From assembly GCA_963751665.1 (NCBI GenBank), contig CAVVVF010000004.1, positions 434,001 through 498,000 of the forward strand: a stretch of 64,000 nt of DNA. The letters run 5' to 3'. This DNA comes from AC-69 sp963751665 (GTDB lineage: Bacteria; Actinomycetota; UBA4738; HRBIN12). The number at the start of each line of letters is the position of its first letter. Position 1 is the stretch's first letter. Shown here one piece after another: positions 50,915 through 59,424 of the stretch. The position numbers and the translations under genes are program-made. The notes beneath the pieces were generated by a model. That model was not told where the DNA came from, ran no database searches, and saw nothing but the letters and a program-made list of their open reading frames with translations.

Positions 50915-51160
50915 ATGATGCCGTACGGGTGGCACGACGGGAGCTGGGGGATCCTCTGGATGGCGGCGTCGTGGGTGGCCATCGTCGTCCTCGTCTGGGT
51001 CATCGCGCGGGCGATCAGACCCGAGGTAGGGAGCGCCCAAAGACAGCACGATCCGAAGGGGATCCTTCAGGAGCGATTCGCTCGGGGAGAGATCGACGAG
51101 GCGGAGTACCGCTCGCGTCTCAACGTGCTCGAGGCAGATCGCAACGTAGGGACGCGGTGA
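50915..51160 (+). CDS. Small SHOCT-domain membrane protein
   Basis: 81 aa from the first of two adjacent ATGs (AGGAGGTCGTC upstream). One hydrophobic helix (GILWMAASWVAIVVLVWVIA) is followed by the SHOCT motif DPKGILQERFARGEIDEAEY, a short C-terminal oligomerisation helix pair found in many small membrane proteins. It precedes a CBS gene on the same strand by 40 bases. Confidence 0.75.
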   Translation: MMPYGWHDGSWGILWMAASWVAIVVLVWVIARAIRPEVGSAQRQHDPKGILQERFARGEIDEAEYRSRLNVLEADRNVGTR

Positions 51161-51200
51161 GGGTCTGGGGGACCAAGCAGAGGAGTGGTGGGAGGTCGTC

Positions 51201-51719
51201 ATGGACGACACAAGCGGGAACGAGCAGAGGCTGGAGCTCGGTTCGGTGCGGGACTCGATGACCAAGAGCGTCGTGACCCTGCGGCCCGAGCAGTCGCTCG
51301 ACGACGCCGCCTTGGAGCTCGAGCGGGCCAAGGTCGCCGGTGGACCGGTAGTCGAGAACGGCGTCGTGGTCGGGGTCGTGACCCTGCGCGACCTGTTCAG
51401 GGCGGCCGATGTGCCGCTCCACGCGGCCGCGACGTCGGGGCCATGGCTTCGCTTCGAGCACGTCCTGGCACGCGCGGGGAAGACCGTGGGCGATGTCATG
51501 ACCAGGCGGGCGCTGACGGTGGAGGCCGATCAGTCGGTTGCGGCCGCGGCCGTCGTCATGTGCGAAGGCGGCGTGAACCGCGTTCCCGTCATCGACCAGG
51601 AGCACCACGTGGTGGGGATCCTGACCCGTGACGACGTGGTCGCAGCTGTGGCCCGTGCCCATGAACGAGCCGGTGGGCGCGATGATGCCTCGCTCCACCC
51701 GCGGATGGCCCCGGACTGA
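51201..51719 (+). CDS. Two-CBS-domain protein (Hrp1-like)
   Basis: 172 aa, intact, with a GGGAGG site. CBS1: SVRDSMTKSVVTLRPEQSLD to VTLRDLFRA. A linker containing a Trp-Leu-Arg-Phe segment follows. CBS2: VGDVMTRRALTVEADQSVAA to VGILTRDDVVAAVA. Each domain has the Thr/Ser-Asp nucleotide-binding end. The architecture equals mycobacterial Hrp1 (Rv2626c), a DosR regulon protein, and the CBS gene at 11939 in this window. It is likely an adenylate sensor. Confidence 0.85.
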   Translation: MDDTSGNEQRLELGSVRDSMTKSVVTLRPEQSLDDAALELERAKVAGGPVVENGVVVGVVTLRDLFRAADVPLHAAATSGPWLRFEHVLARAGKTVGDVMTRRALTVEADQSVAAAAVVMCEGGVNRVPVIDQEHHVVGILTRDDVVAAVARAHERAGGRDDASLHPRMAPD

Positions 51720-51756
51720 GCTGGTTCTTCGGACGCTGAGGAGGCAGCCTCCGCCC

Positions 51757-52170
51757 TTACCGCACGATCAGCACCGGGAGGTCGGCGAGGTGGACGACCT
51801 TGTGGGCAACGCTCCCCACGAGCAGCCGGTCCCAGTCCGAGAGGCCCCGGGTGCCCATGACGATGAGGCCCGCGCCTTCCTCCTTCGCCACGTCGAGGAT
51901 GGTCCGGGCGGTGTGGGCGACGGGGGCACGGACAACCTCCCCGCGCACGCTTCCCCCGGCGTCCTTGAGCTCGCGGACGATGCCGTCGACCAGCTCCGAG
52001 GCCTCTTCCTGCGTCTCGAGGACCACGTCGATTGCCCAGGTGAGCTCGTCCTCCCGTACGTGGAGAACGACCACCTCGCCCCCGAACGCCCGGCCGATCT
52101 TCCCCGCCACGCTGGCTGCCTTGCGGCTGTGCTCCGAGCCGTCCACTGCAAGAAGGATCTTGTCGAACAT
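51757..52170 (-). CDS. Universal stress protein
   Basis: 137 aa from ATG 52170 (AAGGAGGATG). MFDKILLAVDGSEHSRKAAS is nearly the same start as the USP at 36043. GLIVMGTRGLSDWDRLLVGS keeps the ATP-binding GxxGxxGxxxxGS, and the protein ends LPVLIVR. The frame is intact. It is divergent from the P-type ATPase gene. Confidence 0.87.
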   Translation of the reverse strand: MFDKILLAVDGSEHSRKAASVAGKIGRAFGGEVVVLHVREDELTWAIDVVLETQEEASELVDGIVRELKDAGGSVRGEVVRAPVAHTARTILDVAKEEGAGLIVMGTRGLSDWDRLLVGSVAHKVVHLADLPVLIVR

Positions 52171-52243
52171 GGCATCCTCCTTTCTCCATCCACTCTGGCG
52201 TCGGGATCGCCCGTTTCGGAGGGGCGGAGGGCCCGCCCGACGA

Positions 52244-52257
52244 GGGCCATCCGCCCC
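52244..52257. promoter_or_regulatory. DosR-box-like element in USP/ATPase divergent region
   Basis: GGGCCATCCGCCCC lies 34 bases before the ATPase start (52292) and 73 bases from the USP start (52170), so it could serve either gene. Confidence 0.45.
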
Positions 52258-52291
52258 GCGGTGGGCAGGGGGCCATGGGTAGCGTGGGACC

Positions 52292-55105
52292 GTGAGAACG
52301 AAGGAGCGTCGGCATCCTGCGCGCGCCGTCGCGGTGCCACGACGCGACCGCCGTATCGAGGGATTGATCGACGCCGCCATGGCCAGTGTGCAGACGACCA
52401 TGGAAGAGCTCGGGACCGGGGCCGAGGGGCTGTCGGCCGAGGAGGCCGAGGCCAGGCTTCGGCGGGTGGGTGCGAACGTCCTTCCTCGGGCCAAAGGGCC
52501 GGGCCTGGTCCTCCGGCTGGCCTCGCAGCTGGTCCACTTCTTCGCCCTCATGCTGTGGGCCGCCGCGGTCCTGGCGTTCGTCGGCGGGATGCCCCAGCTC
52601 GGGGCGGCCATCATCGCGGTCGTCGTGGTGAATGGCGTGTTCAGCCTGGCCCAGGAGGAGCGGGCGGTGAGGGCCACTCGAGCGCTGTCGAGGCTGCTCC
52701 CGGAGCAGGCGGTGGTCGTCCGGGCCGGTAAGAAGGACCGGGTCCCGGCCGAGGACCTCGTGCCCGGCGACATCGTCCTGCTCCGAGAGGGCGACAGGAT
52801 TTCGACCGACGCGCGGGTCATCCGCTCTGACGGCCTTTCCGTGGACAACTCGACGCTTACCGGTGAGTCCATGCCGGTCGGCCGGGAGGACGTTTCCCTC
52901 GTGGAGCGCCCCGCCGATGTGGCCGAGGCCGCGAACCTGGTATTCGCCGGGACCTACGTGACTTCGGGTTCGGGCCAGGTGGTGGTGCTCGCCACCGGCG
53001 GGAACACCCGACTCGGCAGCATCTCGCGGCTGACCGGCGAGGTCCACCGCCGGCCCACTCCGCTCCGCCTCGACCTGGATCGCGCGGTGCGGATCATCGC
53101 CGGCTTCGCCATCGCCGCCGGCGCCCTGTTCTTGGTCACGTCGCTCGCCATGGGGACCGACCCACGGGACGGGTTCCTGTTCTCGGTCGGCGTGATCGTG
53201 GCCCTCGTCCCGGAAGGACTGCTCCCCACCCTCACATTGTCGCTCGCGATGAGCGCGACTCGGATGGCCCACCGGGGTGCGCTGGTGCGCCACCTGGAGG
53301 CGGTGGAGACCCTCGGCTGCACCACGGTGATCTGCTCGGACAAAACCGGGACGATGACGACGAACCAGATGACCGCACGCGCGGTGGCCATCGCTGGAGA
53401 GCGGTACCGGGCATCCGGTTCTGGCTGGGATCCGGAGGGCGCTCTCTTGGTTGACGACCGACCTCCGTCGCCCGGCGAGCTCGCGTTGCTCCAGCCCCTG
53501 CTCCGCGCCGCGGCGCTCTGCGGGGACGCCCGCTTCGAGATGCGAGACGGAAGGCGGCGTTGCATCGGCGACCCCACCGAAGGCGCTCTGATGATGCTCG
53601 CGGCCAAGGGTGGGGTCGAACGCGAAGCGGCCGAGCGCCTCACCCCCAGGGTGCGCGAGTACCCGTTCGAATCGGCCAGGCGGAGGATGAGCACCGCGCA
53701 TGCGCTCTCCTCTGGGAAGGTCGAGATCCTGGTGAAGGGATCACCCGAGGCGATCCTGGAACGGAGCGCGCTCATCCGCGATGGGACGGCCACGAGGTCC
53801 ATGGACGCGGATCGGGAGGTCGGTGTCCTGGCCGACGTCGAGGCCCTTGCCCGGGATGGGTTGCGGGTCTTGGCCTTCGCCCGCCGGTTTGTCCCGGGCG
53901 CGGCCGTGCCGCGATCGGCCGACGAGGCGGAGCAGGAACTCGAGTTCCTTGGCTTGGCGGGATTGGAGGATCCGGTTCGGCCCGAGGTGCTCGACGCGGT
54001 CGCCGATTGCCGCCACGCCGGGATCCGCGTGATCATGGTCACGGGCGACCACCCCGCCACGGCCCGATCGGTGGCGGCCAAGGTTGGGCTGCCGAACGGA
54101 CGTGTCGTCCTCGGTGCCGAGCTCCCTGAGGACGACGAGAGCCTCTCCGATCTGTTGGCCGATACGTCCGTCTCCGTCCTGGCCCGGATCGCGCCGGAAC
54201 AGAAGCTTCGGATCGCGAGCGCGCTGCAAGCCGGCGGTCACGTCGTGGCCATGACGGGCGACGGGGTGAACGATGCTCCGGCGCTTCGACAGGCGGACAT
54301 CGGTGTCGCCATGGGCATGGCGGGGACCGACGTCGCCAGAGAGGCCGCGGACCTGGTGCTCCTGGACGACAACTTCGCCCACATCGTGGAGGCCGTGCAG
54401 GAGGGGCGGGCGGCGTTCGACAACATCAAGCGGTTCCTCACCTACCACCTGACCGACAACGTGGCCGAGCTGATGCCGTTCGTGGTGTGGGCCTTGTCCG
54501 GAGGACGGATCCCCTTGGTCATCACCGTCATGCAGGTCCTTGCCTTGGACATCGGGACCGACCTGCTGCCGGCCCTCGCGCTCGGGGCGGAGCGTCCGCA
54601 GGCCGGAACGATGGCCCGCCCGCCGCGGCCGCGCACGGCCCACCTGCTCGACCGTGGGGTTCTGGGCCGGGCCTTCGGGTTCCTGGGCCCGATCGAAGCC
54701 GCGATCTCGCTTACCCTGCTGCCGATCGGCGCGGCGCTGTTCTTCGGATGGCGGCCATGGGATCACTTGCCGCACGGCGGGATACCCCTGGAGACCGTCT
54801 CCACGATGGTGTTCGCCTCGATCGTGCTCATGCAGATGGCCAACGCCTTCGAATGCCGGACCACCCAGTCGTCGCTGTTCCACATCGGGCCGTTCACGAA
54901 CCGTCTCCTGGACGGCGCCGTCGCAGTCGAGTTCGTGATGCTGCTTGCGTTCGTGTACGTGACGCCGGTATCGGATGTCCTCGGACAGCGCTCGCTCGCC
55001 GTAATGGCGTGGCTGCCCATCGCCATCGCGCCGTGGCTCCTACTCGGCGCAGAGGAGGCCCGCAAGGCGCGTGCCCGCCGCCGCGATCGGGCCCGGGCGG
55101 CCTGA
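52292..55105 (+). CDS. P-type cation ATPase (P-II family), intact
   Basis: 937 aa in one frame. The N domain is AEEAEARLRRVGANVLPRAK. The actuator motif is NSTLTGESMPV, the PEGL helix ALVPEGLLPTLTLSLAMSAT, and the phosphorylation site ICSDKTGTMTTNQM with Asp at about residue 350. LVKGSPEAILERSA, VMVTGDHPATARSVAAK and MTGDGVNDAPALRQADIGVA complete the cytoplasmic motifs. Six C-terminal helices include VMQVLALDIGTDLLPALALG, closer to the Na+/K+-like P-IIC group than to Ca2+ pumps. The ion is uncertain. GTG 52292 is assumed; Met at 52379 is an alternative start. Confidence 0.85.
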   Translation: MRTKERRHPARAVAVPRRDRRIEGLIDAAMASVQTTMEELGTGAEGLSAEEAEARLRRVGANVLPRAKGPGLVLRLASQLVHFFALMLWAAAVLAFVGGMPQLGAAIIAVVVVNGVFSLAQEERAVRATRALSRLLPEQAVVVRAGKKDRVPAEDLVPGDIVLLREGDRISTDARVIRSDGLSVDNSTLTGESMPVGREDVSLVERPADVAEAANLVFAGTYVTSGSGQVVVLATGGNTRLGSISRLTGEVHRRPTPLRLDLDRAVRIIAGFAIAAGALFLVTSLAMGTDPRDGFLFSVGVIVALVPEGLLPTLTLSLAMSATRMAHRGALVRHLEAVETLGCTTVICSDKTGTMTTNQMTARAVAIAGERYRASGSGWDPEGALLVDDRPPSPGELALLQPLLRAAALCGDARFEMRDGRRRCIGDPTEGALMMLAAKGGVEREAAERLTPRVREYPFESARRRMSTAHALSSGKVEILVKGSPEAILERSALIRDGTATRSMDADREVGVLADVEALARDGLRVLAFARRFVPGAAVPRSADEAEQELEFLGLAGLEDPVRPEVLDAVADCRHAGIRVIMVTGDHPATARSVAAKVGLPNGRVVLGAELPEDDESLSDLLADTSVSVLARIAPEQKLRIASALQAGGHVVAMTGDGVNDAPALRQADIGVAMGMAGTDVAREAADLVLLDDNFAHIVEAVQEGRAAFDNIKRFLTYHLTDNVAELMPFVVWALSGGRIPLVITVMQVLALDIGTDLLPALALGAERPQAGTMARPPRPRTAHLLDRGVLGRAFGFLGPIEAAISLTLLPIGAALFFGWRPWDHLPHGGIPLETVSTMVFASIVLMQMANAFECRTTQSSLFHIGPFTNRLLDGAVAVEFVMLLAFVYVTPVSDVLGQRSLAVMAWLPIAIAPWLLLGAEEARKARARRRDRARAA

Positions 55106-55144
55106 CCCCGCGGATCAACCGCGCTCCTTCGGTGCAGACCCGCA

Positions 55145-55180
55145 GGGCCTTCGTCTCCCCAGCTCGGGGCCGTTCGACAC
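55145..55180. promoter_or_regulatory. Two weak DosR-box-like elements before USP gene
   Basis: GGGCCTTCGTCTCC (55145-55158) and GGGCCGTTCGACAC (55167-55180), 22 bases apart centre to centre, lie about 135-170 bases before ATG 55315. Confidence 0.35.
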
Positions 55181-55314
55181 TCGGAGGACCTGCTCGGGGC
55201 TGCGAGCCTTTGTCTTGGCCCTGTCGAGGCCCTGTTGAGCGTGGTGGGATGGGATACAGGGCGCTTCGCCTATCCAAGGGGAACGTTGCGGGACTGGGAG
55301 GGAGGAGGAATCCG

Positions 55315-55735
55315 ATGTTCGATCCGATGTTCGAGAGGATCGTTCTCGCCACCGACGGTTCGGCGTATTCGGCCAAGGCGATCCCCCTTGCGGCGAGATC
55401 GCGGGCAAGTTCGGTCCGAGGTCATCGTCGTCCACATCGTCGAGCACTGGTCGGGACGCCCCGGCATGGATATCGAGCCCCCCGAGATGGCCAGCGGAAT
55501 CGTGGACGGGACCGTCCGGCAGCTCAAGGATGTCGGTGTGAACGCGCGGCCGGAGATCCGGCGAGCCGGCCCCGGGCACGCCGCCCAAGAGATCCTGGAT
55601 GTCGCCGAGGCAGAAGGCGCCAGCCTGATCGTCATGGGCTCGCGCGGCCTCGGCGACTGGTCCGGGCTGCTGCTGGGAAGCGTGACACACAAGGTGCTGC
55701 ACCTGTCTCGCCTGCCGGTCCTCGTTGCCCGTTGA
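55315..55735 (+). CDS. Universal stress protein, one frameshift
   Basis: A GGAGGAGG site precedes two in-frame ATGs (55315, 55327). MFERIVLATDGSAYSAKAIP opens the domain. After a frame change near 55400 come GSEVIVVHIVEHWSGRPGMD and SLIVMGSRGLGDWSGLLLGS with the ATP motif, ending LPVLVAR. About 140 aa is expected. It is a paralogue of the USPs at 36043 and 52170. Confidence 0.8.
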
Positions 55736-55883
55736 GCCATCGCGGGAAAGGGATCGTCGGAAGGCAGCTGGCTCGACCGTTCGGGCCCGCCGCGCGAAGG
55801 CGTTCAGGACGCGGATATGTATCGGCCCAGCACCACCCCGATCGGCGCCTCTCGAGGCACGAGGTGCGCGTCCTGAGGAACGC

Positions 55884-56170
55884 TCAGAGTCGTCGGATCT
55901 CCCGCTGGATCTGCTCCTCGGAGAACTCCTGCCTTCGGTAGACGTCCCACGCGTGGAACGCGAGGCCGATGCCCCAGCCGGCGATGGGGAAGACCGGCCA
56001 GAAGAACGATGCCCCGGTGATGGCCCAGATGATGACGAGGAACCCGTTCACCAGCACGTACGAGAGCGCGGTGCCCGGAACTCGGACTTCTTCCTCAGTC
56101 GCTCGACCGCCCGCTCCCGAAGCTCCTGGTCGCCCTCGGTTCGGATGTTCGCGCCATGCTCTTCTTCCAT
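55884..56170 (-). CDS. 2TM-domain protein, one frameshift
   Basis: The first frame gives MEEEHGANIRTEGDQELRER and AVERLRKKSEF. After a change near 56080 the two helices YVLVNGFLVIIWAITG and FFWPVFPIAGWGIGLAFHAW follow, ending DVYRRQEFSEEQIQREIRRL. This is the PF13239 two-helix domain of about 95 aa. Its function is unknown. It overlaps the 3' end of the flavodoxin gene by about 75 bases as read, which hints that the flavodoxin gene also has an end error. Confidence 0.68.
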
Positions 56171-56727
56171 CGTTCTCCCTCTTCGACGAGTTGCGCTTGA
56201 CACGGGCCGTCATCCTCAGCCGGTCCGTGACGCGACCCCCCGGCATCGATCTCACGACCGATGCAGGAGGCCCACGCACGGATCTCGGCGAAGTTCCGGT
56301 AGTCTCCCGCCACCCGCTCGGCCATGGCGCTCGCTGCATATCCCGTGGGATGCGAAGCGAGCCGGCCACCGAACGTCGCATGGTCACGAGCGCCGATCCG
56401 CTCCGCGAGCTTGGCGACGAACGTGACCGGGGGGATCTTCCTCTCTTCAGCCGTGAGATCCAGCGGTCCACTGCTGAACAGCCACACCGGACGTTCCCGG
56501 AGGCCCCCGGCGAAGCGCCGGCCGAACCGTCTCGCGTCCCGGTGCCACCGGTTCATGTACACGGCGCCGCCCAGCACCACGGCCTCATAGGGACGCACGT
56601 CCTCGACCTCGGCCGCAGGGCGGACGTCGACTTCCAGGCCCATCTCCTCGAAGGTCCAGCCGATGGCCTTGGCGATCTCCCTGGTGGACCCTCGCTTCGA
56701 CCCATATGCGATCAGCACTCTGGTCAT
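56095..56727 (-). CDS. Flavodoxin-domain protein (HemG-like)
   Basis: VLIAYGSKRGSTREIAKAIG is the FMN phosphate-binding loop (T/S-x-x-G-x-T-x2-A). YEAVVLGGAVYMNRWHRDAR and VWLFSSGPL follow the flavodoxin_5/protoporphyrinogen oxidase pattern. The domain is complete by about residue 175. The last 35 residues (Arg/Ser-rich) overlap the next gene and look like read-through of a lost stop. It probably carries electrons or oxidises protoporphyrinogen; no haem genes are adjacent. Confidence 0.75.
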   Translation of the reverse strand: MTRVLIAYGSKRGSTREIAKAIGWTFEEMGLEVDVRPAAEVEDVRPYEAVVLGGAVYMNRWHRDARRFGRRFAGGLRERPVWLFSSGPLDLTAEERKIPPVTFVAKLAERIGARDHATFGGRLASHPTGYAASAMAERVAGDYRNFAEIRAWASCIGREIDAGGSRHGPAEDDGPCQAQLVEEGERWKKSMARTSEPRATRSFGSGRSSD

Positions 56728-57102
56728 CCCACCGCCTCCTCCCCTACCTCCATGCTGGCGACGACGAGGGTGGCCGGCATGGGCCGGTTGGACCTGGAAT
56801 TCGGGGGCCGCAGTCCCGAGGTAGGACCTACGGCGGCACCGACGCCACTGCGGCCGGCATCCTTGTGGCGCTCCGTGTGCTGGCCATGACCATCGGTCTG
56901 ATCCGAAGCGAGACCCCGCGACCTGCGAACCCTCGCTGCGACCGGGGCGAGCGGCACCACCCGTCGCACCCTGACCGGCGCCACCGCCGGCGCCCTCGCG
57001 CTGCTCGGGGGCCCTGCTCGGGACCGCCCGGCGCTGGACGACCCATGACGTGGACCGGATGCGAACCCTCCCACCAGGCGTTGGCGAAGCCTCAGTCGCC
57101 GA
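56728..57102. other. Intergenic region, no supported gene
   Basis: Open frames exist on both strands but none resembles a family. The element GGGCCGGTTGGACC lies at 56781-56794. Confidence 0.4.
56781..56794. promoter_or_regulatory. DosR-box-like element before flavodoxin gene
   Basis: On the minus strand GGTCCAACCGGCCC, starting 54 bases before ATG 56727. Confidence 0.4.
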
Positions 57103-57555
57103 TCAGGACACCTGGAACTCGGTCACCATCCCCCGCTCGAAGTGCTTGGCGATATTGCAGAGCAACATGTAGCTGCCGGGCTCGAGCGTGAGCTTGAGCT
57201 CCGTCGATGCGCCGGGCTGCACGTCTTCCACCTCTCCCATCGGCGTCATCCCGGGCGCCTCCTCGTTCGCCTCGTGGTTCTCGACCGGGATGTCGGCAGG
57301 ATCGAGATCGGTTCGGATCACGACCATCTCGTGCTCGGTGGCGCCCACGTTGTCGACACTGAACGTGATGTCCCCGGCCGGCACTGCCGTCGCCGAGGGC
57401 TCGATCGAGTAATCGTCGAGCGTGACCGCGACCTGAGTGCCCCCATCGCCCTTGGTCGATCCGTCGGAGCCATTGCTCGATCCCTCGGAGCCACATGCGG
57501 CGAACGCAAGCATCGCCAAAGCCGCGATGGCCGCAACAACTGCCTTGCTGCTCAT
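57103..57555 (-). CDS. Single-domain cupredoxin lipoprotein
   Basis: 150 aa. Signal with lipobox LAFAAC (Cys21), a Gly/Ser linker, then a cupredoxin domain. Copper ligands are visible: His75 (GATEHEMVV), Cys133, His138 and Met143 (LLCNIAKHFERGM), a complete type 1 site. It is an electron carrier anchored outside the membrane. A paralogous domain is repeated four times in the next gene of the respiratory cluster. The frame is intact. Confidence 0.85.
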   Translation of the reverse strand: MSSKAVVAAIAALAMLAFAACGSEGSSNGSDGSTKGDGGTQVAVTLDDYSIEPSATAVPAGDITFSVDNVGATEHEMVVIRTDLDPADIPVENHEANEEAPGMTPMGEVEDVQPGASTELKLTLEPGSYMLLCNIAKHFERGMVTEFQVS

Positions 57556-57654
57556 GGCTCTCCCCTCTCCGCGATCGGGACTGAGCCAGGCCCGTCCGCA
57601 CCATCGGTGGACAGATCAGGCCACACTGTGCGGCTCGGGGTGGGGTTGCATGCA

Positions 57655-57668
57655 GGGCCGTTTGGCCC
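57655..57668. promoter_or_regulatory. Palindromic DosR-box-like element before cupredoxin gene
   Basis: GGGCC-GTTT-GGCCC has perfect five-base arms, 100 bases before ATG 57555. Confidence 0.5.
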
Positions 57669-57744
57669 GATCAACGTGGGACCTGGATGGGTCTCTCCCT
57701 CTCGATGCGCCAACGGCTACCGAGGCCCTCGACGCGGGAGTGCC

Positions 57745-59424
57745 CTACGCCATCCAGAAGTCCTGGTGCATCCCCATGGCGTAATGCCCGGGGAGGTTGC
57801 ACACCACGGCGTAATGCCCGGAGGCGAGGTCGATGGTGAGGGCCGTGGTGGTCCCGGGGTCCATGTCGCCGGTCTCTCCCACGTTGGAGACGCCCTTGGC
57901 GTCCTCGTCGATCCGGTTGGCCTCCCCCTCGAAGGAGACGATGGGGAACGAGTCGGCGGGGGTCTTGGTGGCAAGGACCACGAACTCGTGGGTCTTGGTC
58001 CCCTCGTTGGTGACCACGAAGGTGACCTTGCCGGCGGGGGCCGCCACGCCCGACAGGTGGATGTACATGTGGCTCTGGTCGGTCTCCCCCAGGGCGACGG
58101 TGACGGGGGTGGAGCCCTTGGGGGTCGCCCAGAAGTCCTGGTGCATCCCCATGGCGTAATGCCCGGGGAGGTTGCACACCACGGCGTAATGCCCGGAGGC
58201 GAGGTCGATGGTGAGGGCCGTGGTGGTCCCGGGGTCCATGTCGCCGGTCTCTCCCACGTTGGAGACGCCCTTGGCGTCCTCGTCGATCCGGTTGGCCTCC
58301 CCCTCGAAGGAGACGATGGGGAACGAGTCGGCGGGGGTCTTGGTGGCAAGGACCACGAACTCGTGGGTCTTGGTCCCCTCGTTGGTGACCACGAAGGTGA
58401 CCTTGCCGGCGGGGGCCGCCACGCCCGACAGGTGGATGTACATGTGGCTCTGGTCGGTCTCCCCCAGGGCGACGGTGACGGGGGTGGAGCCCTTGGGGGT
58501 CGCCCAGAAGTCCTGGTGCATCCCCATGGCGTAATGCCCGGGGAGGTTGCACACCACGGCGTAATGCCCGGAGGCGAGGTCGATGGTGAGGGCCGTGGTG
58601 GTCCCGGGGTCCATGTCGCCGGTCTCTCCCACGTTGGAGACGCCCTTGGCGTCCTCGTCGATCCGGTTGGCCTCCCCCTCGAAGGAGACGATGGGGAACG
58701 AGTCGGCGGGGGTCTTGGTGGCAAGGACCACGAACTCGTGGGTCTTGGTCCCCTCGTTGGTGACCACGAAGGTGACCTTGCCGGCGGGGGCCGCCACGCC
58801 CGACAGGTGGATGTACATGTGGCTCTGGTCGGTCTCCCCCAGGGCGACGGTGACGGGGGTGGAGCCCTTGGGGGTCGCCCAGAAGTCCTGGTGCATCCCC
58901 ATGGCGTAATGCCCGGGGAGGTTGCACACCACGGCGTAATGCCCGGAGGCGAGGTCGATGGTGAGGGCCGTGGTGGTCCCGGGGTCCATGTCGCCGGTCT
59001 CTCCCACGTTGGAGACGCCCTTGGCGTCCTCGTCGATCCGGTTGGCCTCCCCCTCGAAGGAGACGATGGGGAACGAGTCGGCGGGGGTCTTGGTGGCAAG
59101 GACCACGAACTCGTGGGTCTTGGTCCCCTCGTTGGTGACCACGAAGGTGACCTTGCCAGCGGGGGCCGCCACGCCCGACAGGTGGATGTACATGTGGCTC
59201 TGGTCGGTCTCCCCCAGGGCGACGGTGACGATCCCGGGCGAGAGCGCGCTCACGGCGCTCGTCGACGGGCCTGGGGAGGCCCCGGGCGTGTATCCGGGGA
59301 TGAGGGCCACGGTGTTCCTCGCGGATCCCCCGCCGGCAGCGCCGCACGCGACCAGGAGCAATCCGGCGACCGCGGTGAGCGAACCCGTCCGCGCCCACGC
59401 CCCGCGCGCCGGCCCGCGCTTCAT
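57745..59424 (-). CDS. Lipoprotein with four near-identical cupredoxin domains
   Basis: 559 aa from ATG 59424, overlapping the cytochrome c stop by four bases. Signal with lipobox LLVAC (Cys27), a Pro/Ser linker, then four 125-residue units. Each has VTVALGETDQSHMYIHLSG, the ligand His in TKTHEFVVLATKTP, and VVCNLPGHYAMGMHQDFW with Cys, His and Met. Units 1-3 end with the linker ATPKGSTP; unit 4 ends after DFW. Four type 1 copper sites are therefore expected. The units are almost identical in DNA. The gene closes an operon with cytochrome b6, Rieske and cytochrome c, so it likely takes electrons from that complex. Confidence 0.88.
   Translation of the reverse strand: MKRGPARGAWARTGSLTAVAGLLLVACGAAGGGSARNTVALIPGYTPGASPGPSTSAVSALSPGIVTVALGETDQSHMYIHLSGVAAPAGKVTFVVTNEGTKTHEFVVLATKTPADSFPIVSFEGEANRIDEDAKGVSNVGETGDMDPGTTTALTIDLASGHYAVVCNLPGHYAMGMHQDFWATPKGSTPVTVALGETDQSHMYIHLSGVAAPAGKVTFVVTNEGTKTHEFVVLATKTPADSFPIVSFEGEANRIDEDAKGVSNVGETGDMDPGTTTALTIDLASGHYAVVCNLPGHYAMGMHQDFWATPKGSTPVTVALGETDQSHMYIHLSGVAAPAGKVTFVVTNEGTKTHEFVVLATKTPADSFPIVSFEGEANRIDEDAKGVSNVGETGDMDPGTTTALTIDLASGHYAVVCNLPGHYAMGMHQDFWATPKGSTPVTVALGETDQSHMYIHLSGVAAPAGKVTFVVTNEGTKTHEFVVLATKTPADSFPIVSFEGEANRIDEDAKGVSNVGETGDMDPGTTTALTIDLASGHYAVVCNLPGHYAMGMHQDFWMA
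57755..59229. repeat. 375-bp tandem repeat, 3.9 copies, coding
   Basis: Units start (reading leftward) at 59229, 58854, 58479 and 58104, exactly 375 bases apart. The only difference I noticed between units is a G/A in CCTTGCCRGC (A near 59158). Such identity means recent amplification, gene conversion, or an assembly effect. Confidence 0.9.

Noticed and set aside
56886..57090. Possible small gene between flavodoxin and cupredoxin
   Set aside because: Frames on both strands are open only because of high GC and show no conserved pattern or ribosome binding site.
57755..59229. Tandem repeats as a possible CRISPR array
   Set aside because: The 375-base period, absence of spacers and continuous coding of cupredoxin domains rule it out.
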